Below the pieces are notes generated by a model, which was not told where the DNA came from, searched no databases, and saw nothing but the letters and a program-made list of their open reading frames with translations. Below, in pieces: positions 49,805 to 61,117 of a stretch of DNA of 64,000 nucleotides (positions are counted from its first letter, which is position 1; each line of letters opens with the position of its first letter). Source of the stretch: Homalodisca vitripennis (taxonomy: Eukaryota > Arthropoda > Insecta > Hemiptera > Cicadellidae); contig NC_060212.1 in NCBI RefSeq assembly GCF_021130785.1, forward strand, positions 143,598,001-143,662,000. Reading direction: 5' to 3'. The position numbers and the translations under genes are program-made.

Positions 49805-51373
49805 TTAACCCTACAGCTGGCATGAAAAGAATATTTGTTGCAAAAGCTCCATCTGATTTGGCAATGACGAATATTCATCACCAAAGTAGGCATATAAAGT
49901 TATTTAGATTTTAGGTATTTAAGTTTGTATAAATGATTTTTATTTTATGTATTCTGGCAGAGCATTTACTATAGTATCGATTTATTGTTCTTACTTCGAT
50001 TATCGTACAACATCAACATGCAGTTCACATGAATGTAATGCGCATCAGCTGTGTTGTTGTGAAACTGCAAACAAATGCAGGGTTTTGTGTTTAGAATTTT
50101 TTTTATCCTGAGGGAAAAAGACGGTTTTCCCCGCTTTTAGTCCTGAAAAGGACCTTTGCGCCTCCATAATTATATTTGTGTGTTTGGAGTTACGAATCCA
50201 ATAGTATTTGTGGAAAAAATGTATTTTATAGTGTTTTAATGTTATTATTACTGTGGTTTAGCTTTCTTAGGTTATAGTTTTAGTTGTTCATTATGGATGA
50301 AAGCTTTAGAGACCAATCGTGTGATCTTAGGGAGCTCGTTTTGGACTGTCCATATTTCTAGTGATGACGAAGTTTATTTTGACAATGAGGTAAACCTGAC
50401 ATAACGTGATATCCTTGTTAGTGTTCTCTCATCATTGTGTGAGTGAGACAGAGAAGTTGTTCTTCCAACTGGTGATGTCCTTGGCTCTGCTCATGAACTC
50501 GTGAAACTCCCCAACTCGAACAGTCGTTTGTGTGCCGTATGTGAGTATAAAAAACTCAAAAAATAAAACCAATTTCTTGTACCTTGGATGTAATTGTGGA
50601 GTTCATCCTAATTCATTCTATATGCTTGAACACTATGCCAGACAAGTTCGACAGGGAGGTCGCAAACGCAGGGTAGAATTCAGTGACTGAGTGAAAGAAG
50701 AAACTGATATATTGTACATAATGTAAATAAGGTAGGATTAAAATGTAGTAATAATATAATATTAATAAACTTTTATCACTTTTAAACTTTTATTTTTCGT
50801 ACGATGTACATTTCGGAATCATTGATTCCATCTTAGAGGCTACATCTCTAAAATGTAGTATTTTATTTTATTTTTGTTTTAACTTTCATACCTACATAAG
50901 TATAAATGCAGTATTAAGATTATGTTTACCCATGAAAAATATTAATTTTTAGACATCAACGTATTTTGAAAAAAACAATAACTGCGTGCTTTTTCATACC
51001 CGCCATGTAACAAATGAGTTTTGGAGTGAAAGTTAGGATAACTAGATATATTTGTGGAATTGGCATAAAATTTAGAATAAGTGATACATTTACAGTTTTG
51101 ATGTTAAACTTATTTCTAAGCAGTTGCACAACAGAAAAATTCACAAAAATAATTAAAAAATTTCTTAAAAATGTTGTTGAAAACATTATTTACATGGAAA
51201 CTAACAATTATTGTTATTATAATATTTTCTAAATATATATGAATAAATTTACATAATTGTTTACATTTGGACTGACAGTTATGAAATGGGATACATTATA
51301 AAAAACATCTCCGTGGCTGTTAGAATAGAGCCGCCAGTACAGAGAGTGATACCATTGTCAGTTCTAGGGTTAA
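49805..51373 (+). mobile_element. piggyBac element relic, N- and C-terminal pieces
   Basis: TTAACCCTACAGCTGGCATG at 49805 and CCATTGTCAGTTCTAGGGTTAA-type sequence ending at 51373 form TTAA-bounded ends that share only about nine bases; each has its own relative elsewhere (16489 and 32826). Inside on the + strand, MDESFRDQSCDLRELVLD at 50293 followed by an acidic SSDDEVYFDNE stretch looks like a transposase N-terminus, and RLCAVCEYKK ... FLYLGCNCGVHPNSFYMLEH (about 50528-50640, with one shift) is a C-terminal cysteine finger ending in a stop near 50690. The DDE core is missing. Confidence 0.55.
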
Positions 51374-51990
51374 GGGTGCATTCTCTTACAGAAATAAGAT
51401 AAAGAATCAGGCAAATAGATAAGCCAGGGCTGCTTTCTTTATATCTTAGTTGCAAAACTATCCACCCTTGTAAATCAATCAATATATTTTTGGATACGTT
51501 TTTGGGTTTATAATCCTTATTACAATAACAAAATCAGAACCTATTCAACGTCCTGTACATGTTCAAGTAGGACTTTAAAAATACAATAATTATAATAACT
51601 GGATATGATTATAATAAACCAATATCAATATTTATTATAGCAAAACTAAGTAAAAGATAAACATTGTCAGACTGAAATTGTATGTTATATATTCTCTTAT
51701 AACATGTTAATAGTTAAGATTAATACAATTACTGCTAATTATTTAAACTTAACATTAAAATTCTTGTTTTCAAACAGGAATAATTTGTAAAATCTTTCAT
51801 TGTGTTTAAGAACTTTGTATAATATTGAGTATTAAAGAGCAAGAGGCTTTCTCATGCTGTCTTCTCAAAGGAAAACATGAAAATATATTTTAACATCTTT
51901 ATCTTGAAAGACTACTTTTAGTAGATTCACGGACTTCAACTGTCTAATGTAAAGTCTAATGGGTTTGTAGAGGGATCAAACCACAGTTCC
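51374..51990. other. Intergenic, nothing recognised
   Basis: No conserved frame or repeat end. Confidence 0.35.
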
Positions 51991-51997
51991 ATATAAA

Positions 51998-53240
51998 TTC
52001 AAATTCAAATAACCTTTATTCATTTGTTGTTACAATACGATAACATGAATAGTATTAAGGCTTGATACTAGTATGATACTAGAAAACTAAAATACAGTAG
52101 TCATAAATTAAATTTATAAATTGCAAGTAGCTACTATTTATACAGAGAAATAAAAAAAAACCATGTTATTTTTTCTTATGTACATAATTAAACTATTCAA
52201 TCTGATAAATGTTACAGATCCAATTGTTATAAATGATGAAATTCTTCTAAAGAGTAAAAGGCCTTTTCAACTAAAAATTTTAAGTAACAAGTAACATGTT
52301 TCTTTTTCTGTGTAAATGTTTTTTATTTATTGTAGAATAAATTTAAAAAACTTAACACCATTGTATGATGTTTATCTTTTAAATTTCTCTAATTTGTGAT
52401 AAGGAAATATTATTATTTTTTTATTTTTTGTGTCATAATTTTGGATATCTTCATGTGCTATAAACTCGTTAATATTGGGTTTACCAGCATTATACACTGC
52501 AGTTTATATAAACTGTGGACTGTTAACGTTTTAAATTCAATAACATATGGTCTTACGATCTTGTCATTTTTTATATTCAACGTTGCTTTTAGAGCCCTTT
52601 TTTGACCAATTACAATCTGTGTTAAATTTGTATTACTCGTAGATATCCCTACGTAAACACATGGCCATATGACACATAGGATTGTACATGGGCGTAAAAT
52701 ATACTTTTTAATACTGCTAAATTACAGAAGTGAAAATGCATTTTAAGAGTGTAAATTCAAGAATTGATTCTACCTGAGATATATTCAACATGCAGATCCC
52801 AACTCAGATGTCTGTCAATAACTAGACCTAGAAATTTCATATTTTGAACTTGGGCAATTTCTTCATTGTCAATACAAATATTCAGTTTCTCATTATTTGT
52901 CCTTTGCTTAGTGCAAAATGAGATGTAATTAGGTTTTTGTATATTTAGAATGAAGTCATTTTTGGAAAGAAATCTTTAATATTTGCTAGCTCCACAATAG
53001 AGAATATCTAATTCTATCTGCCTTTGCAGACAATATTAGATTTGAGCCGTCTGCATAGAGACAAAGCTTGGTTTTAACCTGATCAACTTTACTAAGGCAA
53101 TCTGGCAACGGCTTCTCTAAATGGGGAATGGTGTCTTAGGAATTGAGGGCAGTTTCTGAATCCAATATTTAGTATGAAGATCAGCTATGAGTACTGAATC
53201 TAATGCTAGATGATATTTAGAGGTTCTTTTGTATCAAGCC
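51998..53240 (-). mobile_element. Degenerate non-LTR retrotransposon
   Basis: The 3' end begins at AATTCAAATAACCTTTATTC. On the minus strand are LCLYADGSNL at about 53050 (the catalytic YADD box with its second Asp changed to Gly) and, downstream, a thumb remnant (about 52800-52870: MKFLGLVIDRHLSWDLHV). Many stops. It is related in layout to the relic at 12.0-13.7 kb. Confidence 0.65.
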
Positions 53241-53542
53241 TGCTGATAATGGTGATTGATAGCTTACTAGGTGTGGGAAGCTCCTCTCATTACTGTTGGG
53301 CATGGTAAGGTTGGAAACTTGTGAAGTTAGTGGGGACGGATTAAATTGTCAGGAGTGGTAGAAATTGGTCATTAGTATCGATAAAATAGTTTTATTATTA
53401 AATCTAGAAAGTTTAAACCGTAAAACTTTTTAATAGTTGCGATTCTAGCATGCTTATCCTTTAATATTTGATGCCTTATATAACTTGTAGACAATAGAGA
53501 ACAAAAATATTGTTTCAATCATATATTTATGAATATCAGTAA

Positions 53543-54437
53543 TTAATCCTTCAACGCGTTTTGCCGTACTAGGTACGTCATGACACTTTCACTTGAGATC
53601 GCGTTTTGCCGTACTGAGTACGTCATGGAGTAGTCGGTTATTTTTGTAGTTGTAACAGACAACTATCGAATGTTTTCAATGAAAAATGTATACCAATCGA
53701 AAGGAGAAGATTCAAACTTTCGATTAATTGAGTCAATATCTCGAAAAATCGATCTTTAGAAAAAATATCTGAGAAATAAGCTGCATTCAAGACGATGTCA
53801 TTGCCGTGCAGCCGATCGTTTTGTCAGATTACGTTTCTTGTTGTTTACAGTCATTGTTAGTGTGAAGGTTATGTTCTACTGACATATTTTTGTGTGTTTA
53901 TGTTCCTTTGTTTAGTTATTATTATTAGTTATGCTTATTATTAGTTTTACAAGCTAACTATATTGTTTTTGAAGAAGGAAATCCTGTTTTGACAGGAACA
54001 ATTTGTTGTGTTTTATAAACATGAGTTGGGAATGGTTTTTAGGTTAGCTAGGTTTTAGGGAAATATTTTAGCATATTTTAGGGAATTTATTTTTAAACTG
54101 TTATCGTTTTTGTAAAATGTTTTAAAATCAATTGAAAATGAGTAATCTTCAATGACACCTAGTGGAAAGAGACAGTGAAATTGACAGACTTTTGAACCTT
54201 GAATCAGATTCAGTTTGAATCATTGTAAAGTTAATTAACTAACCTAAAGTAGATTAATTTTGTTTAATTTGGCTAATTTTAAACACTAACAACATAGAAG
54301 TATAATAAAATAATTATAAACTTGGGTAATTTGCTTATATTATTTATAAAACACAAAATCTCTAAAAAAAACCGCCAGACAAATTAACGCAGGAGGGGGT
54401 ATGACCATGAAAAAAAAATAAAGCGTTGAAGGGTTAA
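53543..54437 (+). mobile_element. Non-autonomous piggyBac element (895 bp)
   Basis: TTAATCCTTCAACGC at 53543 is mirrored by GCGTTGAAGGGTTAA ending at 54437. Just inside the left end the unit CGCGTTTTGCCGTACT followed by a GTACGTCATG half is present twice (about 53553 and 53600), centred on a GTACTNRGTAC near-palindrome. Around 54150 the + strand has MTPSGKRDSEIDRLLNLESD, which resembles a transposase N-terminus but stops after about 25 codons. Confidence 0.75.
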
Positions 54438-54467
54438 AAAGGTTCAAGTAAATGGTTGCAAAGATCT

Positions 54468-54483
54468 CGCTCTCTCTCTCTCT
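54468..54483. repeat. Short (TC)n run
   Basis: Eight TC dinucleotides. Confidence 0.8.
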
Positions 54484-54964
54484 CTACGTTCTTATTTATT
54501 TTTAACGAGATATTATTAACAACTAACAGATTGTTAGTAGTTGGGCCTATATATACATTAGTAATATGATTACATGGAATTCGGCTATAAAAGACGGTTA
54601 TCCAAAGTGGTGTACATTATTTTTTTTTGTAATCCAGTCATTAGTATAAATCCATTTTAAAAATAGAAAATTAACTAACTACAATTTTCTAATGAATTGT
54701 TTTATACATTGATACATCATAAAATTCTACTGTCTGACAACAAAATGTCTTTTATAAGATGTGTTATGACAGAGACAAGTCTTAAGGGACTGCAGCTAGA
54801 AGTCAAACTATCTTATTGGCACTTGCCGAAATATTTGTTACCCTTAAAAAATAAATTTGTATTATGGTAAATTTTCTTAAAAACAATATTAGAGTTACTG
54901 GTGTATATATTATTATACTGTTAGGTTGCTTTCCATTAGGAATTGATTACATTCTAAAGGCTTA

Positions 54965-55801
54965 AGGGCCCCATACACCTGCGAGTCTGGCTCGCCGAGC
55001 CTAGCTCGCGAGCCGGACCCGCTGATTATTCACCATACACCTACGTATCTTGCTCGCCCAGTTGCAAACATGAGTTTTTCGAAGAAGGTTGCAGTTGCGG
55101 TCATAGTGTTAGATGAGCTAGGTGTATTTAAGAAGAAACGGAAGAAAAGGGTAATGTGGTCAAAGAATTGGTTACTAAATAGACAGAGAATTAGTCACAT
55201 GAATTTATTGAATTTTGTTAGGAATGATAGTCGCCAAGACTATCAGAACTATTTAAGGATGTCAGCTGAAAGTTTTAACATGTTATTGGACAAGGTTAAA
55301 CCGCTTATAACAAAAAAGACACTATACTGCGAAACGCTATATCACCAGAGGAACGGCTCACTGCTACTCTCCGTTTTCTGGCCACCGGACGGTCTACATA
55401 ATAAATGCTATCGGCAAATTTCAATACTCTTCAATAAATGTTGTTAAAAAATCAGGGCTCATAAATAACTTGGAGTCAGCCATGTTAACTCAAAACAAAC
55501 AAAACCCTTACCCTTGACGGAACGAGTGGTGCGTAACGTTTGGCCTACAGTAGTGAAAACGGAACGAACAGATTTTTCAATGGTGGGGGCACGAGTCCGA
55601 TCCGTAATGCGCCATACACTGGCGAACTGATACTCGAGCCGAGCCGAGCCGAGCCGCACGGCAAGCAGTGGTGGATCCGGCTCGGCTCGCCTGAATTTGA
55701 CTCGGCTCGGCTCTTTATTGTCCATACACTGACGGATTTGGTCCATTTCTAGGCGAGTCGAGCCAGGCTCGCGAGCCAGACTAGCAGGTGTATGGGGCCC
55801 T
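54965..55801 (+). mobile_element. PIF/Harbinger element, internally deleted (837 bp)
   Basis: Terminal inverted repeats of about 50 bp begin AGGGCCCCATACACCTGC at 54965 and are mirrored at 55801; TTA flanks both sides (54962-54964, 55802-55804), the 3-bp duplication of PIF/Harbinger elements. The frame 55070-55447 starts MSFSKKVAVAVIVLDELG and contains MWSKNWLLNRQRISHMNLLN and YQNYLRMSAESFNMLLDKVK, the N-terminal region of Harbinger transposases (usual form: W.RPWL..R...G....L..EL......Y.N.LRM....F..LL..V). It then loses frame around the ISPEERL-type block. The catalytic domain is gone. Internal GAGCC repeats (about 55635-55660) and repeats of CCATACAC are present. Confidence 0.83.
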
Positions 55802-56179
55802 TTAAATAGAGAACACTAACCCTCGTATGTGTACGTGTGTGTGTGTGATACTGCTGTTTTTTTTTTTTTAGTTATACAGTATAAATGCCAATGTTAAGTA
55901 ATAGTTTGCAGTTGGAATATACTAAAATTAATTGTATGTTTATGAATTATATCTGACTTAGCTAAGAGTTAATCTGAAGCAAAAAAAAATACATCAATAA
56001 AGTTATAAAATGTTGTATAATGTGCAGAACACATGACAGCAATAAGATTGATAAAAATTTTTGCTTCAGCAGTTCAGGAGCTACATTCATGGGAAGAGTA
56101 AAGTGCTTGAGATGTTGGGTGTACAATCACATGATAATCAGTGTAAATTATGTGTTTGCTGATTTGTGTGGTTTTGTAG
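55802..56179. other. Upstream of the first recognised MPND-like exon
   Basis: Contains a poly(T) run near 55855 and no recognised feature; the 5' exon of the gene is not identifiable. Confidence 0.3.
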
Positions 56180-58411
56180 CGTCTTCTCGTCAGAGTGATG
56201 AACCAGACGAAGAGGCTGATATAAACGATGACGAAGAGGAAATTACTGAAGAGGTGCAATGTTTTGTCAGCATGCTGATTTGTTGGCTGCTTCTTTCTTT
56301 TGTTTGGCCCGTTTCTTTACCGTTTCCTTTAGTTGGCCACAAAATTAATACGAAAATTGCAGTCCACAAATTAAAAAAATTACTCATATCATAATGATTT
56401 CTGACTAAAACGCTGTCAATGACACCAGTTTACTTTTTAAACCCAACACAATAAGTAAGTGAATTATAGAAAAATTTATTCTAGGTGAATGTTTAAAACA
56501 AATTCCCAAAGTTGGGCATCATATAGCGCATACTGGGCATCAAAAATTATATTCTTTTGAATTTATATTTATCTCAGAAAAGGTTTGTCAGCTGAAAGTT
56601 GTTTTTGGAAGTATTTAAAAAAAGAATAAAGTAGTGGAAATTTTATAGCCTGAAAAGAGGTAGCTGTTATGCTTGAAATTTAGAGTACCTATTAAGTCCA
56701 ATGAAACATTGGGAAATATATCTTGAATAAATGAGGGAATCGAAAGGAATAATGCCAATGTGTATGCAAAAGATGCCCCAGGAATGAGAAATTGCATTAA
56801 TGTGGGTGTGAAATATTGCTGAGAAGAAAGTAAGTATGGAACTATCAGATTAAAAATTGTCTATTGGACTGATGGATGTTCTAATAAAAAGATACAAAGA
56901 ACCAATAAATTGAAAGATTGGTTGTGGGAAAATTAGTAATAACATTGGGGAGAGAGAAGTGCCTTCAGATTCTAGAGACAATCGTTAAGGGGGATCTGGC
57001 TACAGAAGGTGATTTGTTTTTAGTAGAGAACTTTTAATCAATTAATCCTTCAGAGGTTTGGTGGTAATGTCATTGCAACACAACCTGTGAATCCCAACAA
57101 ATCTCACCCTTTACCTAAATTTTAAACTTTAATCCTGTATATTCTTATTTCTGCTTTAAAAGAGAACTTTGATGGTTTACAATTACAGACATGGTATATC
57201 AGGTAACCAATATTATTTTTAATTGGCTAAATAGCCTTGAAATAATAAACGTTTCCTATTTCACAACACATAACTTGATCACTAGTATTATAGAAATTTT
57301 GTAACTGGATAATTTATCTGTATCAGTAGACTAAATTACAAGACCATTTTACATTTCTAGATCTTTTGACATATTTGTAGTTTTTAATTTTATTTCAGTT
57401 AATAAAAAGCTTTGTAGAAGAAAGATCTGAAAGAATAAAAACTGATTATGAGCAGTTTTCAATAACTGTAACTACTTCAGAATTATGTTCAAAACTATAT
57501 GAAACAAATTAAATAACCAAGCAAGTAAACATATTAATTGGGAGAACCGATGGTTGCGTGGTCTAAGGTGTTATACTTGAGATGTGAGTTAGAGATAACG
57601 TAGATTCAAATCCTGTCAGTTACCATAACACTTTTGATTAGTATCATTGACCTTGAACTATATCGATATTCTTATTCTGTTTGATAAGACCCTTGCATAG
57701 GCTAGTGGCCCATGAGGACAGAATTAAGGTTTAGAGAATAGCTTCACTTTAAAAAAGATAATTCTTTGTGATTTTTCCATTTTGAATTTCAGAATATTTG
57801 AAATTTTATAAATACGACAATGGTAATAGAAATTATTTCTAACTTCTCATCTTCGACCCTTGAATCAGCCTAGATTCTTTTTGGGGTTGATAATTTTGAA
57901 TGCGCACAGGATTGTCAATTTCAAATAAACATTAGCTGACTACATTGCTATATTTCTAAGCCTACTAAGAGGTAGGTTAGATTGTTGTGGGATGGTGATA
58001 CTGTTGTAACACAATGAGGGTTAGGTCCTCACTCCTTGCAGCCATGATGTGACTGATCTTGCCAATGGTACCTTTTAAAGTCTGAACCACCTGCCAGTGA
58101 TATTTTAATTTGGCTATTCACAGAGAAAAAAATCGTAACTACTCAACGGTCATCCTTTGACAAAGTAAGCATGCTCGTTGTTGCTTGCAAATTAGAACTG
58201 TTATAAACAAATCAAATTATTATAACCCAGTCACTATGGAAGTCAGTAAAATAGATTTCACACTATTAAAAAGTGAATGAAGTAGAGTAATAAGAATGTA
58301 AGTAGTAAATTATTATAAAATAATGTAAAATATATCTTGGATTTTATGAATTTTATATACTGGTAGTCTTTATAATACGGAAGGTGGATTTTGTTATTCA
58401 CTAACTGATTT

Positions 58412-58455
<44 letters not shown>

Positions 58456-60781
58456 GCCCAGTTTCTTTTATTACCTTTTTATTGGTTATCTTATGTTGCT
58501 GCATCTGTTTTTCGTGTTTTCTAGTAAATGTAAAAAAAATGTTTGATGTCATAGGTGATGTTAATGCACTGTGTTTAAAAATCTATTCACTGCAAATAGT
58601 TTTATTCAAATATAAAATAATGTATAATAATGACTACATGTGTAAAACTTTCTCGAAGAACAATAAGACATGCTCACAGAAATATCTGTTACATATTTCG
58701 CTTAAAAAATTATAAAGATAGGTAGGTATGCTTCATTAATGGAAAGAATAAAGTGCTCTATTATTCATTGTAAGATGTTACTATAATTTCATACATCTAT
58801 ATTTGAAACTTGTCAACTCTTCAAATATTTACATGATCTATAAATTGTAAATTTAACTTTAAAATTTTCTTTTTAGCGGTACTTGAAATGTGAGCATTCA
58901 GTAATCTAAATTTATATTCATATTATAAAAAGCATTTTACTAAATGCTGAATCTAATATTAAATTGAACAACTAATTATTTAACCATTTGGTTTTGAATT
59001 AAGAGATTTAAGTCTTAAAGCAGAAATATGCACAAATAAGTTTTCTTTCCAAACTAAGTTATTTTTCTTTCCAAATGTGGTGGAACGATAAAATGAACTG
59101 AAAAATAATATCTTACGAGAGTACAAGTTGATATTAATTCATTAAAAATAAAAATTTATGAAATATATTTCGATTTAACTCAAAATAAAAATATTTTATT
59201 CTTTACAGGTCTGTGGATATTTTTATATTTAATGATCTGGTTTGAACAGGAATAAAAGTTAATGAAAGTAAATAATTTGATTTATTAAAATAAAACTAAA
59301 TTAAGTAATCTCCTTATTATTGACATAGAATATTATAAAACAGTAGTCGAAATTCTAATCATTAAAAAACTGTATATAGGTACATAGATATATTAAAAAT
59401 ATGAGGCGAAAACTAAAAATGCTAGTTATTAGGTCATCAACCTAATAATTTGCTCTTATTATTTACACATTGAGATACATTTCCAAATCATAAAAACTAT
59501 TTAATTTATTATTGTCTAAAGTGAGTATGTGCAATTTTTTAACTGTATGATGGAATGTTGTGATACATTTAATGTAAATGAAAAGAACGTTGAAAAATGC
59601 CAGCTGATTTGTACTTTGAAGTAAATACCTGTATGAAGTTCTAAAACAAAACATTCCAAATATATGAACGATAACGAATGGTGGAGTGAAAAGATGGAGT
59701 ACAGGTGATGTTATGATATCAGGAGGAAGTCCACGAGTCTGGGAGCACTGCCACAGTCGGGCGCTCCGTCACACTACAGAAGCTCCTTGCAGCCGGGATT
59801 CTGCAGCCCGGAGAGAACACAATGTCGATCGAGTACTTGGTGAGCTCTTGCTTCAGCCGCTCGCTCTTTGACACTTTCGTTTGGCATGGTTTCACTTTGG
59901 TTTTCAGTGTTTCATGTTTTACATTTCAATGTGGAAATTTCTCGGCACTGAAATGTAGGGTGAAGTGAAGGATTGTTTGTATTTTTAGGACGTCTACCGA
60001 CATCGATTGTGAAGACTGCTAATTGATTTTAAACACTGCTTATATATGTATATATATTTTAAGCTATATTTCAGCTTTGTTCTAGCACTTTCAATAATAT
60101 TGTAACAGTATGCTGGTAAGTCACTGTAAGTGTAAGAACTAACTATAAAGTGCTGTTTAATGTAAGTGTTATTGGGTTTTGAGTGCTTTTTCTTCAACAG
60201 GCTTGGTTTTTTTTGGTACAAGTATTATGTTAGAGGTGAAACACATACACAACTCATCGGTTCATTAAAAGATGTTATTCATTTTGTTTTTAATTTATTT
60301 ATTTCAGTAATTGTTGTCATCCGATAAAATGTTCAAAATTATGATTTATAATTTGTTGTAATAAGAGTACAAAGAAGACTAGATCTAAATAGTGTACAAA
60401 TTTTCAATTCGCATCAAAAAGTTAAGCTTAAAATTTTTGATTTCTTAGATTTTTTGGTTACAATTTAAAATAAGTTGTATCCTTTTATATCTAAACAGGA
60501 TATTAGAATGTAGCAATGGGCTCTCCAAGACGCTGTTGCCACTTTGATATTACTAACTCTATGTGCAGGTAACTCCTTAATACCTGAGTAGCATTTGAGA
60601 ATCCAGTGCTTCCAATGGTTTGATTCTGTTCCAGGGCCAGAAGTTCATGGGCGATCTGCTGCAAGATGGGAAGATCCGGTCAGTTGAGACAGACATAGTG
60701 TTTGCATCCCCCAGCGCATGGGCCATTCATTGCAAACGAATCATTAACCCTGACAAGAAATCCGGATGTGGTTGGGCATCT
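56180..60781 (+). CDS. MPND: MPND-like protein, 5' portion with RAMA domain (gene continues beyond the window)
   Basis: Exons: 56180-56253 (tentative), 59723-59839, 60635-60781. All are bounded by AG and GT. The first ends in phase 0, the second is 39 codons and the third 49 codons, so the frame is kept. The first exon is acidic (SDEPDEEADINDDEEEITEE). The second and third form a RAMA domain: GRSVTLQKLLAAGILQPGEN, TMSIEYL, GQKFMGDLLQDGKIRS, VFASPSAWAIHCKRIINPDK, KSGCGWAS. This matches the order in vertebrate MPND (SIYYLGKKFLGDL, FNSPSAWATHCKKLVNPAKK, SGCGWAS), which then has an MPN+ metalloprotease-like domain. Human MPND is about 470 residues; only about 110 are here. In mammals the RAMA part has been linked to modified-adenine DNA and the MPN part to deubiquitination, but the insect role is not known from this sequence. 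The upstream first exon (ending in phase 1) and the downstream exons were not found; a piggyBac sits in the intron after 60781. Confidence 0.8.
57545..57745 (+). repeat. tRNA-derived SINE in an MPND-like intron
   Basis: GGTTGCGTGGTCTAAGG (about 57552) is an A-box-like start and GATTCAAATCCTGTC (about 57603) a B box at the spacing expected in a tRNA-Leu/Ser-like head, followed by an unrelated body. The B-box phrase recurs at 26692. Confidence 0.55.
57746..59722. other. MPND-like intron, otherwise featureless
   Basis: AT-rich; contains a (TA)n run at 58413-58452. No conserved frame seen. Confidence 0.35.
58413..58452. repeat. (TA)n microsatellite
   Basis: About 20 TA dinucleotides. Confidence 0.92.
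59840..60634. other. MPND-like intron, nothing recognised
   Basis: No conserved frame or repeat end; the exon acceptor TTCTGTTCCAG lies at its right end. Confidence 0.35.
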
Positions 60782-61117
60782 GTGAGTCATCATGTGTTAG
60801 ATGTCTAGATGTGATGTTAGATAGTCTGTAAGTTAAGTCTGAAATTTTGATAGTATCCACTTGGAAATATGATTTGGGATTAATAATAATAATTATTGCA
60901 ACAATAACTAATATCAAAGTATCATTCAGAAAGTCTTTGACCCTCTCCCATATTGCACTCTGTCTTTGATATAAATTGACTGAAACAGCCTGACATGGCT
61001 ATCAACACAGCATTGACTTACTTTTTTGTACATTTATTTTTCTTTCAGTACGTGATGATTGCTATTTATTAGTGCTTTTGCAAACGTGGCCAAATTAAAT
61101 TGTCTGTTGAAAACGCC
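60782..61117. other. MPND-like intron left of the piggyBac
   Basis: Contains a possible old repeat (about 60910-61020) but no recognisable frame. Confidence 0.3.

Noticed and set aside
56020..56394. 124-codon frame taken as one exon
   Set aside because: Only the acidic centre (56180-56253) is bounded by plausible AG and GT and has a phase that fits the next MPND-like exon; the rest reads as intron.
57545..57620. Functional tRNA gene
   Set aside because: A- and B-box-like phrases are present, but I cannot draw acceptor, D and anticodon stems; better explained as a tRNA-derived SINE head.
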